DNA from: Treponema sp.
GTDB taxonomy: Bacteria > Spirochaetota > Spirochaetia > Treponematales > Treponemataceae
NCBI GenBank assembly: GCA_017629095.1
Contig: JAGBXW010000103.1
Location: 1 to 37,525 of the forward strand
DNA length: 37,525 nt
Direction: 5' to 3'
Below the pieces are notes generated by a model. The model was not told the DNA's origin. It saw only the letters and a program-made list of their open reading frames with translations, and did not search any database. How positions within the stretch are numbered: the stretch's first letter is position 1; each line of letters opens with the position of its first letter. The position numbers and the translations under genes were made by a program. Positions 1 through 7,479 of this stretch are shown piece after piece.

Positions 1-927
1 GGTCCCGATTCAATCACCTTCCGCTTGATGGCTGACCAGAACGCTATGTTGGCTGGTTACCGCTCTGGAGATCTTCAGTTCATCCAGGACATGCCTGTTG
101 ATGAGGTTGCTGGTCTTTTAGCTTCTGGCGAGTTGGACATTGTTGACTACATCGGAACCTACTATGTTGTATACCAGACACAGAAGGCTCCCTTTGATGA
201 CTGGCGTGTGCGCAAGGCTTTCACCTTGGCAATCGATAGCCCCTATATCGTAGAGCAGATAACCCAGAGTGGTGAAGTTCCTGCTGCTGGTTTCGTACCT
301 GCTGGTATCTATGATGCTGATCCTGCTGGAAAGGATTTCCGTACCACTGGTGGTAACTACTGGGAGATTCCTTCTACTGACGAAATCTATGCCAAGAACG
401 TTGCTGAAGCAAAGGCTTTGTTGGCTGAAGCTGGTTATCCCAACGGTGAAGGCTTCCCTGTGGTAACATACTTGTACAACACCTCTGATGCTCACAAGGC
501 TGTAGGTGAGGCTTTACAGCAGATGTGGCAGAAGGAACTGGGGGTAACAGTTCAGCTCCAGAATCAGGAATGGAATGCCTTCTTGGAGAACAGAAAGAAC
601 GGTGAGTACCAGATTGCACGTAACGGATGGATTGCCGACTACAACGACCCCATTTCCTTCTTGGATATGTGGATGACTGGTGGTGGAAACAACGATGCTC
701 AGTACTCTGTTGCTGAGTACGATGCAGCTATTGCTGAGGCAAAGGCTTCTGCTGATCCTGCTGTTCGTATGGCTGCCATGCACAAGGCTGAAGATATTAT
801 TATGGGTCGTGACTGGGCTCTTGGTCCTATTTACTTCTACACCCAGAAGTACATGATGCAGAATATTGACGGTGCATTCTACACACCACTTGGATACTTT
901 GTATTCAGCTACACTTCCAAGAACTAA
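1..927 (+). CDS. Oligopeptide ABC transporter substrate-binding protein (C-terminal part)
   Basis: The reading frame is open from the first base, so the gene begins before the window; about 308 residues are visible. It belongs to the SBP_bac_5 (OppA/DppA) family, which captures peptides outside the inner membrane and delivers them to an ABC permease. The family signature is clear: a VRKAFTLAID segment (compare VRQALSLAID in OppA), then AEAKALLAEAGYPNGEGFP, then the lobe-II WIADYNDPISFLDMW stretch, and a C-terminal end rich in aromatic residues. No permease genes follow, because a strong terminator lies directly downstream and the next gene is unrelated. The transporter genes, if linked, must lie upstream. 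The signal peptide or lipobox is outside the window. The exact ligand (peptide, nickel, sugar) cannot be read from this part, although a peptide is most usual. Confidence 0.9.
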   Translation, partial: GPDSITFRLMADQNAMLAGYRSGDLQFIQDMPVDEVAGLLASGELDIVDYIGTYYVVYQTQKAPFDDWRVRKAFTLAIDSPYIVEQITQSGEVPAAGFVPAGIYDADPAGKDFRTTGGNYWEIPSTDEIYAKNVAEAKALLAEAGYPNGEGFPVVTYLYNTSDAHKAVGEALQQMWQKELGVTVQLQNQEWNAFLENRKNGEYQIARNGWIADYNDPISFLDMWMTGGGNNDAQYSVAEYDAAIAEAKASADPAVRMAAMHKAEDIIMGRDWALGPIYFYTQKYMMQNIDGAFYTPLGYFVFSYTSKN

Positions 928-945
928 TTTCTTTTGAGTGAAAGG

Positions 946-975
946 AGCCCTCGGTTTAAGCCGGGGGCTTTTTTT
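946..975 (+). terminator. Rho-independent terminator after the peptide-binding protein
   Basis: A 9-bp stem (AGCCCTCGG with CCGGGGGCT, one G-T pair) closes a 6-base loop and is followed by a run of seven T. It starts 18 bases after the stop codon and separates this transcription unit from the acyl-CoA synthetase. Confidence 0.9.
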
Positions 976-987
976 GTTTGAAATATT

Positions 988-1016
988 TTGAAACCATGGA
1001 GCCTTTCTACTATGCT
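988..1016 (+). promoter_or_regulatory. Predicted sigma70-type promoter of the acyl-CoA synthetase
   Basis: TTGAAA (988-993) and TATGCT (1011-1016) are separated by exactly 17 bases, just downstream of the preceding terminator. The start codon lies 18 bases after the -10 and is preceded by a strong ribosome binding site, AGGAGGGAGG. The -10 is imperfect. Confidence 0.5.
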
Positions 1017-1034
1017 TTAGGAGGGAGGTTTTGT

Positions 1035-2738
1035 ATGGTTACCATTCATGACTTAGGAGAATATACCTTTTCTGCCTTGCTTCGCAACACCTTGGAAAAG
1101 TTTGGGGATAGGCCAGCCCTGTCTTTGGTACAGGATAAGCCCATTACCTACCATGAATTTCAGCTGATGATGAAGCGACTTGCCAGAGTCATGACAGCCA
1201 ACGGCTTTGCTCCAGGAAAGAAGGTAGCAATCTTTGGCCAGGGAATGCCTCAGTGGGGTGGATTTTATCTTGCCACCGTGTGTCGTGGTGGCATTGCCAT
1301 TCCCTTACTGCCTGATTTTACCACTAGTGAGGTGGAAGCAATTCTCCGTCATGCTCAAGTGGACATGCTGGTGGTAAGTAAGGCCCTCTATCCCAAGGTC
1401 AAGGACATTGAGGCTTCTGTTTTGCCAGTGATTATTACCATGGAGGATTTTAGTCCCTTGCGGGGAAAAGCTGCCAACATGAATCGAGGTTTTTTGCCCA
1501 AGCCCATTAAGGTGAAGGAGGATGACCTAGCCTCTATCATCTACACCTCTGGCACCACTGGTACTCCCAAGGGAGTGGAGCTAACCCACAAAAATCTTGT
1601 ATGGACAGCTATCCAGTGTCAGACTATTCATCGTGTGAACAAGTACGACCGCTGCCTTTCCTTTTTACCTCTTTCCCACGTCTATGAATTTACCATTGGC
1701 TTTGTGCTTCAGATTCTCAACGGTAGCTGCATCTATTACTTAGAGCGTCCGCCCACCGTTTCCACCTTGTTGCCTGCTTTCAAGAAAGTTCGTCCTACCA
1801 TTGTACTGAGCGTCCCCATGGTAATGGAAAAAATCTACAAGCATAAAATTCTTCCAGCCCTCCGTGGAACTCAAATCCGTCGATTTTTCCATAAGCTTCC
1901 TGTCACTGGCCGCCTCATGGACATTGTGGCTGGATTTCAGCTGAAAAAGGCTTTTGGAAGAAAAATCAGATTCTTTGGCATTGGTGGTGCCCGCCTTAAC
2001 CCAGAGGTAGAGCTTTTTCTCAAGCGAGCTCATTTTCCTTATGCCATTGGTTACGGTCTGACAGAAACTTCTCCCTTGCTGGCAGGAAGCGGCCCTAAAA
2101 ACACGATGCCAGGAACTGTGGGACCTGTGCTGGAGGGCGTGGAGCTTAGGATTCTGCACCCTAGCAAGCAAACTGGTATTGGTGAGGTAATTGTTCGTGG
2201 CCCCAATGTCATGAAGGGCTACTATCGTGACTTTCAGCTTACAGACAAAGCCTTTACCACAGAACGTGATTCCTGCGGCCCAGGCTGGTTCAAAACCGGG
2301 GACTTGGGGCTTTTGGAAAATCGCCATGGTCGTCCCTGGCTTTCACTCAAGGGCCGCTCCAAAAATATGATTTTAAGCTCCTCTGGGGAAAATATTTATC
2401 CTGAGGACATTGAGTTTGTGCTGAACCAGCATCCCATGGTGGTAGAATCTTTAGTGGTGGAAGGAGCTCAGGGAGGTTTAGTGGCCTTGGTAAAGCTGGC
2501 AGAACATGCTGCCTCTGCTATGGGACAGGCCTTGGGCCATGCAGTTCACGAGGTAAAGGAAGATTTCTTGTACAAGCGGGAGGAGCTTTTGTCAGAAATC
2601 CAGTACTTTGTGAATAAGCGAGTGAACAAGAATTCCCGCATCGCTTCAGTTCAGAGGGTGGAAGACTTTGAAAAAACTGCCAGCCAAAAAATCAAACGGT
2701 ACTTGTACCACCTCCACCCCACCCACAGCAAGGGGTGA
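1035..2738 (+). CDS. Long-chain acyl-CoA synthetase / AMP-binding ligase
   Basis: This is an ANL-superfamily adenylating enzyme of 567 residues, most similar in layout to long-chain fatty acid-CoA ligases (fatty acid + ATP + CoA to acyl-CoA). The motifs appear in order: the phosphate loop YTSGTTGTPKGVELTHKN (around residue 175), GYGLTETSPLL (A5), GWFKTGDLG (A7), KGRSKNMILSSSGENIYPEDIE (A8) and a C-terminal lysine context QKIKRYLY (A10). The start is placed at the ATG at 1035, because AGGAGGGAGG sits six bases upstream; an ATG at 978 in the same frame would add 19 residues without a good binding site. The protein is soluble or membrane-peripheral, with no signal peptide. Treponemes depend heavily on host fatty acids, so activation of exogenous fatty acids is the likely role. 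The chain-length preference and a possible acyl-ACP synthetase role are open. Confidence 0.9.
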   Translation: MVTIHDLGEYTFSALLRNTLEKFGDRPALSLVQDKPITYHEFQLMMKRLARVMTANGFAPGKKVAIFGQGMPQWGGFYLATVCRGGIAIPLLPDFTTSEVEAILRHAQVDMLVVSKALYPKVKDIEASVLPVIITMEDFSPLRGKAANMNRGFLPKPIKVKEDDLASIIYTSGTTGTPKGVELTHKNLVWTAIQCQTIHRVNKYDRCLSFLPLSHVYEFTIGFVLQILNGSCIYYLERPPTVSTLLPAFKKVRPTIVLSVPMVMEKIYKHKILPALRGTQIRRFFHKLPVTGRLMDIVAGFQLKKAFGRKIRFFGIGGARLNPEVELFLKRAHFPYAIGYGLTETSPLLAGSGPKNTMPGTVGPVLEGVELRILHPSKQTGIGEVIVRGPNVMKGYYRDFQLTDKAFTTERDSCGPGWFKTGDLGLLENRHGRPWLSLKGRSKNMILSSSGENIYPEDIEFVLNQHPMVVESLVVEGAQGGLVALVKLAEHAASAMGQALGHAVHEVKEDFLYKREELLSEIQYFVNKRVNKNSRIASVQRVEDFEKTASQKIKRYLYHLHPTHSKG

Positions 2739-2764
2739 GGGGGAAGAGAATTTGTAGGTAGTGG

Positions 2765-3130
2765 TTAGTTGGCAGATTTGAGCTTATCGTCAGTAATTTC
2801 TTGTTCTATATCTGGATTCTCGTTCATGAGGGAGATCATGGCTTCTATCTGGGACTGTACAAAGGCTGGCTCCTTTTCTTCAAGTCCTAGCTTGAGTTTT
2901 TCCCCGATGAGATTCATTTGTTTTAGCTGGTCTGCTGTATGTTCCGCCACTTTCTGCTTGTACCGTTCTGTATCCTGCTGTATCTCGGCGATTTTTGCCT
3001 CGGTCTGAACATCCATTTCCTTGATACGGTTTGTTGTGGCTTGTATTTGCTGCTGAAAGGCTTCCCACTTTTGACGTAAATGTGAATGATGATTATTAGG
3101 TGTTGACTCTGATTTATCCATATTTAACAT
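2765..3130 (-). CDS. Hypothetical helical protein, third gene of the XRE-linked islet
   Basis: I do not recognise this 121-residue protein. It is hydrophilic and almost entirely helical, with a predicted coiled coil over residues 20-90 (many Gln, Glu and Lys, for example QQQIQATTNRIKEMD and EIQQDTERYKQKVAEH), and no membrane segment. Its first ATG overlaps the stop of the preceding gene by seven bases, which suggests translational coupling. The fourth codon is also an ATG (start at 3121), with AGGA eight bases upstream, and may be the real start. It is the last gene of a three-gene minus-strand unit and runs convergently into the acyl-CoA synthetase, with no visible terminator between them. 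A structural or binding partner of the two upstream proteins is an inference from the coupling only. Confidence 0.6.
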   Translation of the reverse strand: MLNMDKSESTPNNHHSHLRQKWEAFQQQIQATTNRIKEMDVQTEAKIAEIQQDTERYKQKVAEHTADQLKQMNLIGEKLKLGLEEKEPAFVQSQIEAMISLMNENPDIEQEITDDKLKSAN

Positions 3131-3453
3131 CCTATGATTTTCAAAATGATGCCAGAGAATGTGTTCAAGAGTTCCTTCCGTTCCTCAAAAGTCAATTCTG
3201 CCTTGTTCAACTGCCCTTCAAAAGTTTGCTGAACTAGGACCATTCCACCTGATTTAAGTTTTAGGTTATTTTCCTCTTTTGCTAGATATGCTGTCAATTC
3301 AGCATTGATTTGAGCAATTCGCACCTTGCGCTCGTTGCGGTTTGTACTGCAGGTAGTAATAGCCTGAAACAAGCCTCCTGAAAATGATTCGAATTTGCTT
3401 AACGCCGCTGCGGGAACATTTGCTCCAGTGGTTGTCATAATCTCGTTTAACAT
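3124..3453 (-). CDS. Hypothetical protein, second gene of the XRE-linked islet
   Basis: I do not recognise this 109-residue protein. A textbook ribosome binding site (AGGAGG, five bases before the ATG) fixes the start at 3453. The N-terminal third is small-residue-rich (TTGANVPAAALSKFESFSGG). The middle is a charged helix (RNERKVRIAQINAELTAYLAKEENNLKL), and the C-terminal 25 residues are amphipathic to hydrophobic (ELLNTFSGIILKIIGC), ending in a cysteine. There is no signal peptide. It sits 38 bases downstream of the 208-residue gene and overlaps the next gene by seven bases, so the three are almost certainly co-transcribed. A small membrane-interacting protein is possible; no enzymatic motif is visible. 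Confidence 0.65.
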   Translation of the reverse strand: MLNEIMTTTGANVPAAALSKFESFSGGLFQAITTCSTNRNERKVRIAQINAELTAYLAKEENNLKLKSGGMVLVQQTFEGQLNKAELTFEERKELLNTFSGIILKIIGC

Positions 3454-3491
3454 AGTGTCCTCCTAAATAAATCTATCTTTTTCTTTAATAA

Positions 3492-4118
3492 CTAGAAGAA
3501 TATAAATCTTTTTTTCTTGGGTAAAACATAGGTTGCTGCTAGTTCTTGAATAGCGAGAAATGCTTTGCTTCTCAATTCTAAATCATTGTGTAACTTTAAC
3601 AGTTTTTGATAAATTGGCTTGATTCTCAATATTTCTTGCTCCACTTTGTTTGTTAAAGACTTAAGTTCCGCTATTTTTTCATTTGCTGCAAGATTTGCTC
3701 CTAGTGTTCCGAGACCAGGAATAATGTTGAGAATGAGAGCTGCTGCGGTTGTTGTAGTATTGTCTAGTGTTGTGTCCTGAAAAGATGCTGCATCGTCACC
3801 AAGGACTTGTAAGTATCCTTTTAACTCATAATCTAAATCTAGGTCAGTTTTTAAAATTTTCAAAGCTTGTTTTTGGTTTTCAGATAACTTGGTATTATGG
3901 TTGTATAATTCTGTTAATATACGTTTGTTTTTTCTTTTAAAGCGTAGCCATTCTTTCTCGCCTTTTAAGAATTCAGGTATCTTGTTTTGTAGTTTCTGGA
4001 TCTCTTTTACAAGATAATTATGAGTATTTACTAAATCTTGGTAAATGTCACCTGCCTTATCTACTCGACTGGCCGCTCCCAATGTCACTACGTTCAATAA
4101 TCCTCGTGAAAATCCCAT
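3492..4118 (-). CDS. Hypothetical protein with coiled coils and a glycine-rich hydrophobic hairpin
   Basis: This is an unrecognised 208-residue protein and the first gene of the islet. AGGGGATTT upstream of the ATG supports the start. The architecture has two long charged helical regions (about residues 25-110 and 150-200) flanking a hydrophobic stretch with spaced glycines at about 122-148 (AAALILNIIPGLGTLGANLAA). The tail is very basic and aromatic (PKKKRFIFF). Helix-hydrophobic hairpin-helix is the general plan of some alpha-pore-forming and membrane-remodelling proteins, but that is only a structural analogy, not homology I can show. The codons are visibly AT-richer than those of the flanking murD and ligase genes, consistent with recent acquisition. 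Transcription is probably controlled by the divergently encoded XRE repressor. Confidence 0.65.
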   Translation of the reverse strand: MGFSRGLLNVVTLGAASRVDKAGDIYQDLVNTHNYLVKEIQKLQNKIPEFLKGEKEWLRFKRKNKRILTELYNHNTKLSENQKQALKILKTDLDLDYELKGYLQVLGDDAASFQDTTLDNTTTTAAALILNIIPGLGTLGANLAANEKIAELKSLTNKVEQEILRIKPIYQKLLKLHNDLELRSKAFLAIQELAATYVLPKKKRFIFF

Positions 4119-4145
4119 TCAAATCCCCTTTTTGAGTCAAATATT

Positions 4146-4174
4146 ACAATACTTTGATATTTATAATGTGTCAA
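4146..4174 (-). promoter_or_regulatory. Promoter of the three-gene islet
   Basis: On the minus strand a perfect -35 TTGACA (complement at 4169-4174) is 17 bases from a -10 TATTGT (complement at 4146-4151), and the start codon of the 208-residue protein lies 27 bases further on. The inverted repeat TTGATAT/ATATCAA overlaps this promoter. Confidence 0.65.
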
Positions 4175-4183
4175 GTATATCAA
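4154..4183. promoter_or_regulatory. Candidate operator between the XRE gene and the islet
   Basis: Inverted half-sites TTGATAT (4154-4160) and ATATCAA (4177-4183) have centres about 23 bases apart, roughly two helical turns. They flank and overlap the -35 and spacer of the minus-strand promoter. Their position in the divergent intergenic region is typical for auto-regulating XRE repressors. A possible -10 for the XRE gene, TACAAT, follows directly at 4184-4189. Confidence 0.4.
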
Positions 4184-4218
4184 TACAATAATCAAAAATA
4201 TATTGACTGGAATAGATT

Positions 4219-4497
4219 GTGTTGAATGAACGGATAAAACAATTGCGACTGGAGCGGGGTTTGAGTCAGGTTGACCTTGCACGGCAGCTTTCAGTTTCCA
4301 AGCAGAGCGTGTCTAACTGGGAAAATGACAATATTCTTCCCTCCATAGAAATGTTAGTAAAATTGTCCCACATTTTCTCTGTCAGTACAGATTTTTTGCT
4401 GGGTGAGGATGATAGGTTGTACCTTGAGATTACTGGTTTGAATCAGACTCAGCTAACCCACATACAACAGATAATTGATGATATTAGGGGAGCGTAA
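4219..4497 (+). CDS. XRE-family helix-turn-helix transcriptional regulator
   Basis: This 92-residue protein has a complete Cro/C1-type HTH at residues 3-60: IKQLRLERGLSQVDLARQLSVSKQSVSNWENDNILPS, then the usual MLVKLSHIFSVSTDFLLG. The C-terminal 30 residues are a short helical tail, perhaps for dimerisation; there is no peptidase or sensor domain. The start is GTG at 4219 (TTG is the next codon); only a weak GGA lies upstream, so translation may be inefficient. It is transcribed away from the three unknown genes, and by analogy with phage and toxin-antitoxin regulators it probably represses both its own promoter and theirs. Its 3' side is followed by a cluster of palindromes. Confidence 0.85.
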   Translation: MLNERIKQLRLERGLSQVDLARQLSVSKQSVSNWENDNILPSIEMLVKLSHIFSVSTDFLLGEDDRLYLEITGLNQTQLTHIQQIIDDIRGA

Positions 4498-4527
4498 GAT
4501 AAGAGACTGATGGTACTATTTAACAAA

Positions 4528-4617
4528 AAGATTCAAATCTTCGGCTTTTACGGTTATAACCGTAAGTCAATGTCAATTTAAAATATTTTACGGCTATACC
4601 GTAAAATATTTTAAATT
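4528..4617. repeat. Cluster of three palindromes
   Basis: Three perfect dyads follow each other between the convergent XRE and murD genes: AAGATT-CA-AATCTT (4528-4541), TTACGGTTATAACCGTAA (4548-4565), and a 19-bp perfect inverted repeat with a 5-base CTATA loop (arms 4575-4593 and 4599-4617, AATTTAAAATATTTTACGG and its complement). The last two share the core TTACGG...CCGTAA. None is followed by a T-run on either strand, so they do not look like ordinary terminators. Operators, a protein-bound site or the footprint of a small mobile element are possible. Confidence 0.85.
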
Positions 4618-4647
4618 TCAGGGAAAAAGCAACTAAAACGCACAAGA

Positions 4648-6207
4648 CTACACAAAGATTTTTTGAATCAATTCCTTGAACACTTCTCCACGGTGGAATT
4701 CGTTGGAAAAAAGTCCAAAGGAGGTGGCTCCTGGAGAAAAGACAACGGGGAAGAAGTCTGGCAGTTTATCCTTGTATTGTCGTGCTGTCCAAGCGGCACT
4801 TGATTCCAGACAGACCTTTAGATCATGGAGCAAAAGTCCCAGGGTTTCGTAGGGGCCTCGAAAAGGAATTCCTTCTTGCACCAGCAGGGGAACAAGCTTG
4901 TTGGTGGCAGTTCCCGGCAAGAGGTGAATATTTGCTGGGGGATTTTCTTTGATTTTCTGGACAAAATCTGTAAAGTCCAGTTCCTTGTCGGTTCCACCAC
5001 AAATTAACTGCACTGGAGTGGAAAAGGCTTGAGCCGCTGCTACAGATGCCTCTGGAACTGTGGCGGCTGTATCGTTGTAAAATCGATATTCCAGTTGTGT
5101 GGCATTGTCCTTCAGTATAATATGCCAGCGGTGGAAATATTCCAGACGATGGGGAATTCCTGGCCACAAAGATAAGACATTGAGAGTTTTCTGTGGTGGT
5201 ACTTGAATTAATGATAAAACAAGAGCTGCCATCAAGGCATTTTGCTTTGAATGAATGCCGGGTACCAGAAGTGAGTCTAGCACCTGTTGTGGCTGTCTGC
5301 TTCCCGCTACATTGGTGGCAAAGCTGGGGAATTGCTCGGTAGGCAGTGAAACCCAACCTCTTCCTGCTGCATCAAGCCACCCTCCCTGGGCAAACCCACC
5401 TTGAGTTTGAGGATTGGTGGAATAGCGAATTACATTTCCTTTTGTTTCCGAGGCAAATACATCTCCCCAGCTATCAGTTCCACAAATTGTCCACTGGCCG
5501 GGAGTCTGGTCTGCATAAATCAGCTTTTTGTCTGCCACATAATTTTCCATAGAGCCATACCAGTTCTGATGGTCTGGAACGATGGTGGTAATGAGGGCAA
5601 TTTTTGGCTTCAGAACCCCACGACCACGTAAGTCTGCCAACTGCCAGCTGGAAAGTTCCAGTACCACAGGGGTTGCTTCACTTGTTTCCTCCAAAAAGGA
5701 GAGGGGGCTTACGGTGATGTTGCCTCCCAAAAAGGCATTAAAGCCAGCTGCCTTCAGGCCATAGTGAATGGCGCTAACGGTGGAGGATTTTCCCTTGCTA
5801 CCAGTTACCGCAATAATGGGAGCCTTGGTGAGACTCAAAAAAATGGAAAGATCTGTTTCAATGGTCTTTGCCAAAGCGAGGTATTTATTTCCCTGAATCT
5901 TTACTCCAGGATTTTTGATGACAATGTCGGCTGAAGAAAAGTCTTCTTCCTTGTGGCCTCCCAGAATAAATCTGAGCCTTCTGCCGTATTTTCTCATTTC
6001 TGGCAAGAGTCGGTTCAAGGTGGGAGCCAGTTGTTCCTTTGTCTTCATATCAGTGACGGTAACAAGGGCTCCATGCTTTAGCAAAAATCGTACCGTGGCC
6101 TCACCACCACCGTTGAGTCCCAGTCCCATGACGGTAATACGTTTTCCTGCAATGTCTTCAAAAGCGGTAATACTGCACCCAGGCGGGTAGAAATGTGGAT
6201 TGCTCAT
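4648..6207 (-). CDS. murD: UDP-N-acetylmuramoylalanine--D-glutamate ligase
   Basis: This cytoplasmic peptidoglycan enzyme adds D-Glu to UDP-MurNAc-L-Ala using ATP. The N-terminal Rossmann segment is GKRITVMGLGLNGGGEATVRFL, followed by the ATP loop VTGSKGKSST. Later come LELSSWQL and the HHRLE-type IPHRLEYFHRW motif, then FYNDTAATVPEA and LICGGTDKELDF, all typical of MurD. The start at 6207 (MSNPHFYPPG) is chosen because AGGAG lies five bases upstream; an earlier in-frame ATG at 6255 has no such support. At 519 residues it is longer than the roughly 440-450 usual for MurD, mostly through extra residues around 270-330 and in the C-terminal domain. It begins one base after the ddl stop, so translation is probably coupled. 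The P-loop has SKGKSS where most MurDs have TNGKST. Confidence 0.93.
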   Translation of the reverse strand: MSNPHFYPPGCSITAFEDIAGKRITVMGLGLNGGGEATVRFLLKHGALVTVTDMKTKEQLAPTLNRLLPEMRKYGRRLRFILGGHKEEDFSSADIVIKNPGVKIQGNKYLALAKTIETDLSIFLSLTKAPIIAVTGSKGKSSTVSAIHYGLKAAGFNAFLGGNITVSPLSFLEETSEATPVVLELSSWQLADLRGRGVLKPKIALITTIVPDHQNWYGSMENYVADKKLIYADQTPGQWTICGTDSWGDVFASETKGNVIRYSTNPQTQGGFAQGGWLDAAGRGWVSLPTEQFPSFATNVAGSRQPQQVLDSLLVPGIHSKQNALMAALVLSLIQVPPQKTLNVLSLWPGIPHRLEYFHRWHIILKDNATQLEYRFYNDTAATVPEASVAAAQAFSTPVQLICGGTDKELDFTDFVQKIKENPPANIHLLPGTATNKLVPLLVQEGIPFRGPYETLGLLLHDLKVCLESSAAWTARQYKDKLPDFFPVVFSPGATSFGLFSNEFHRGEVFKELIQKIFV

Positions 6208-6208
6208 G

Positions 6209-7441
6209 TTAGCTCCTGCTTGTTTGAAGGGAATTTCGCTGTTGATGGCGATCAAGTCCCTGCTGAATAATCACGTCCAGCAGCTGGCTGTATTCCAGTC
6301 CTGCTGCTTGGCACATTTTGGGGAACATGCTGATGGAGGTAAAGCCTGGCATGGTGTTGATTTCGTTGAGGTAGAGCTTGCCACTGTCCTTGTCTAGGAA
6401 GAAGTCCACCCGTGAAAGGCCTGTACAATCAAGGGCCTTGTAGGCTTGCATAGCCATGGAACGGATGTTGTCCTGGAGCTCCTGAGTTAACTCAGCTGGA
6501 ATAATGAGTCTCGCTCCATCTGGGTCGTTGTACTTGGCATCGTAGTCATAAAACTGATGGGTGGGGGCGATTTCTCCAGGAAGATAGGCTCTCACCTTGT
6601 TGACATCAAGTTCAGTTTGGTACAATTCAGCCTTCAACTCATCTAAAGAAAGGTGTTCCTTGGCTTCTTCGTCCTTGGCCAGTGCAGAAAAATCAGCTCC
6701 ATTTCCCGTAACGGAACACTCGATTTCTCGTGGATTCAAGGCTGGTTCAATAAGCACCTTGTAATCCCACTTAAAGGCTTCCTGTAGGGCTTCCTTTAAC
6801 TGCTCAAAGTCCTTGGCCTTGGCTGCTCCCACGGAGCTCCCTGCACTACAAGGCTTTACAAAAAGTGGATAGCCAAAGTCCTGTTCTGCAGATGCTATCA
6901 GTTTTTGCAGCTTTACAGAATCCCATTCTGTTTTTACCACATCGCCACTGTGGAGACACAGGTGGGGCAGCACGGGTAAGCCTGCATTCCGCCAAAGGGC
7001 CTTGGTAATTTCCTTGTCCATGGAAACTCCGCTGGAAATGCAACCACAACCAGTGTAGGGAATGGAGGCCATATCTAAAAGTCCTTGGATGGTGCCATCT
7101 TCTCCGTAAGTTCCGTGAAGTACCAGAAATGCAGCATCGATTCTGATGTTTACAAAAATATTTCCAGCACCAGCCACACGGATTCCATTGGTGCAACCTC
7201 CACCGGGAACAATCATTACCTCACGGTGTCCATCCTGCTGAATCTCCAGCAATGCATCTTCTTGTTCACGGATGTGGCCGATTTGGGTGTGGTCTTGGTA
7301 GAACCAGCGTCCTTCCTTGGAAATGCCAATGAGGGTGATGTTGTATTTTTCTTTGTCCAGATGACGTACGATAGAAGTAGCAGATACAATGGAAACTTCA
7401 TGCTCTCCTGAACGACCGCCGTAAATAACTGCAATATTCAT
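6209..7441 (-). CDS. ddl: D-alanine--D-alanine ligase
   Basis: This ATP-grasp ligase makes the D-Ala-D-Ala dipeptide for the peptidoglycan stem. The start is MNIAVIYGGRSGEHEVS, with AGGAG five bases before the ATG at 7441. Key segments are LHGTYGEDGTIQGLLD with IPYTGCG, LFVKPCSAGSSVGAAK, IEPALNPREIECSV, the omega-loop FYDYDAKY, and the metal-binding end RVDFFLDKDSGKLYLNEINTMPGFTSISMFP. The tyrosine-containing omega loop fits D-Ala specificity rather than the D-lactate (Van-type) ligases. It is 410 residues, against roughly 310-380 in most bacteria; the extra length lies around 250-300, between the IECSV motif and the omega loop (a charged stretch, KDEEAKEHLSLDELKAEL). It is the middle gene of murE-ddl-murD. 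Confidence 0.94.
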   Translation of the reverse strand: MNIAVIYGGRSGEHEVSIVSATSIVRHLDKEKYNITLIGISKEGRWFYQDHTQIGHIREQEDALLEIQQDGHREVMIVPGGGCTNGIRVAGAGNIFVNIRIDAAFLVLHGTYGEDGTIQGLLDMASIPYTGCGCISSGVSMDKEITKALWRNAGLPVLPHLCLHSGDVVKTEWDSVKLQKLIASAEQDFGYPLFVKPCSAGSSVGAAKAKDFEQLKEALQEAFKWDYKVLIEPALNPREIECSVTGNGADFSALAKDEEAKEHLSLDELKAELYQTELDVNKVRAYLPGEIAPTHQFYDYDAKYNDPDGARLIIPAELTQELQDNIRSMAMQAYKALDCTGLSRVDFFLDKDSGKLYLNEINTMPGFTSISMFPKMCQAAGLEYSQLLDVIIQQGLDRHQQRNSLQTSRS

Positions 7442-7479
7442 GTTCACTCCTAACTCTGATTTGACTTTTTGCTTCAAGT

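Noticed and set aside
1740-2327. Minus-strand ORF of 195 codons inside the acyl-CoA synthetase gene
   Set aside because: The plus strand encodes conserved ANL motifs through the same region; the antisense translation shows no recognisable fold.
4575-4617. The 19-bp perfect hairpin as a rho-independent terminator
   Set aside because: The arms are AT-rich except for the tip, and neither strand has a T-run after the stem; I kept it as a palindrome of unknown function.
6209-7441. Van-type D-Ala-D-Lac ligase
   Set aside because: The omega loop has the FYDYDAKY tyrosine pattern of D-Ala-D-Ala ligases, and the gene sits in a housekeeping mur operon.
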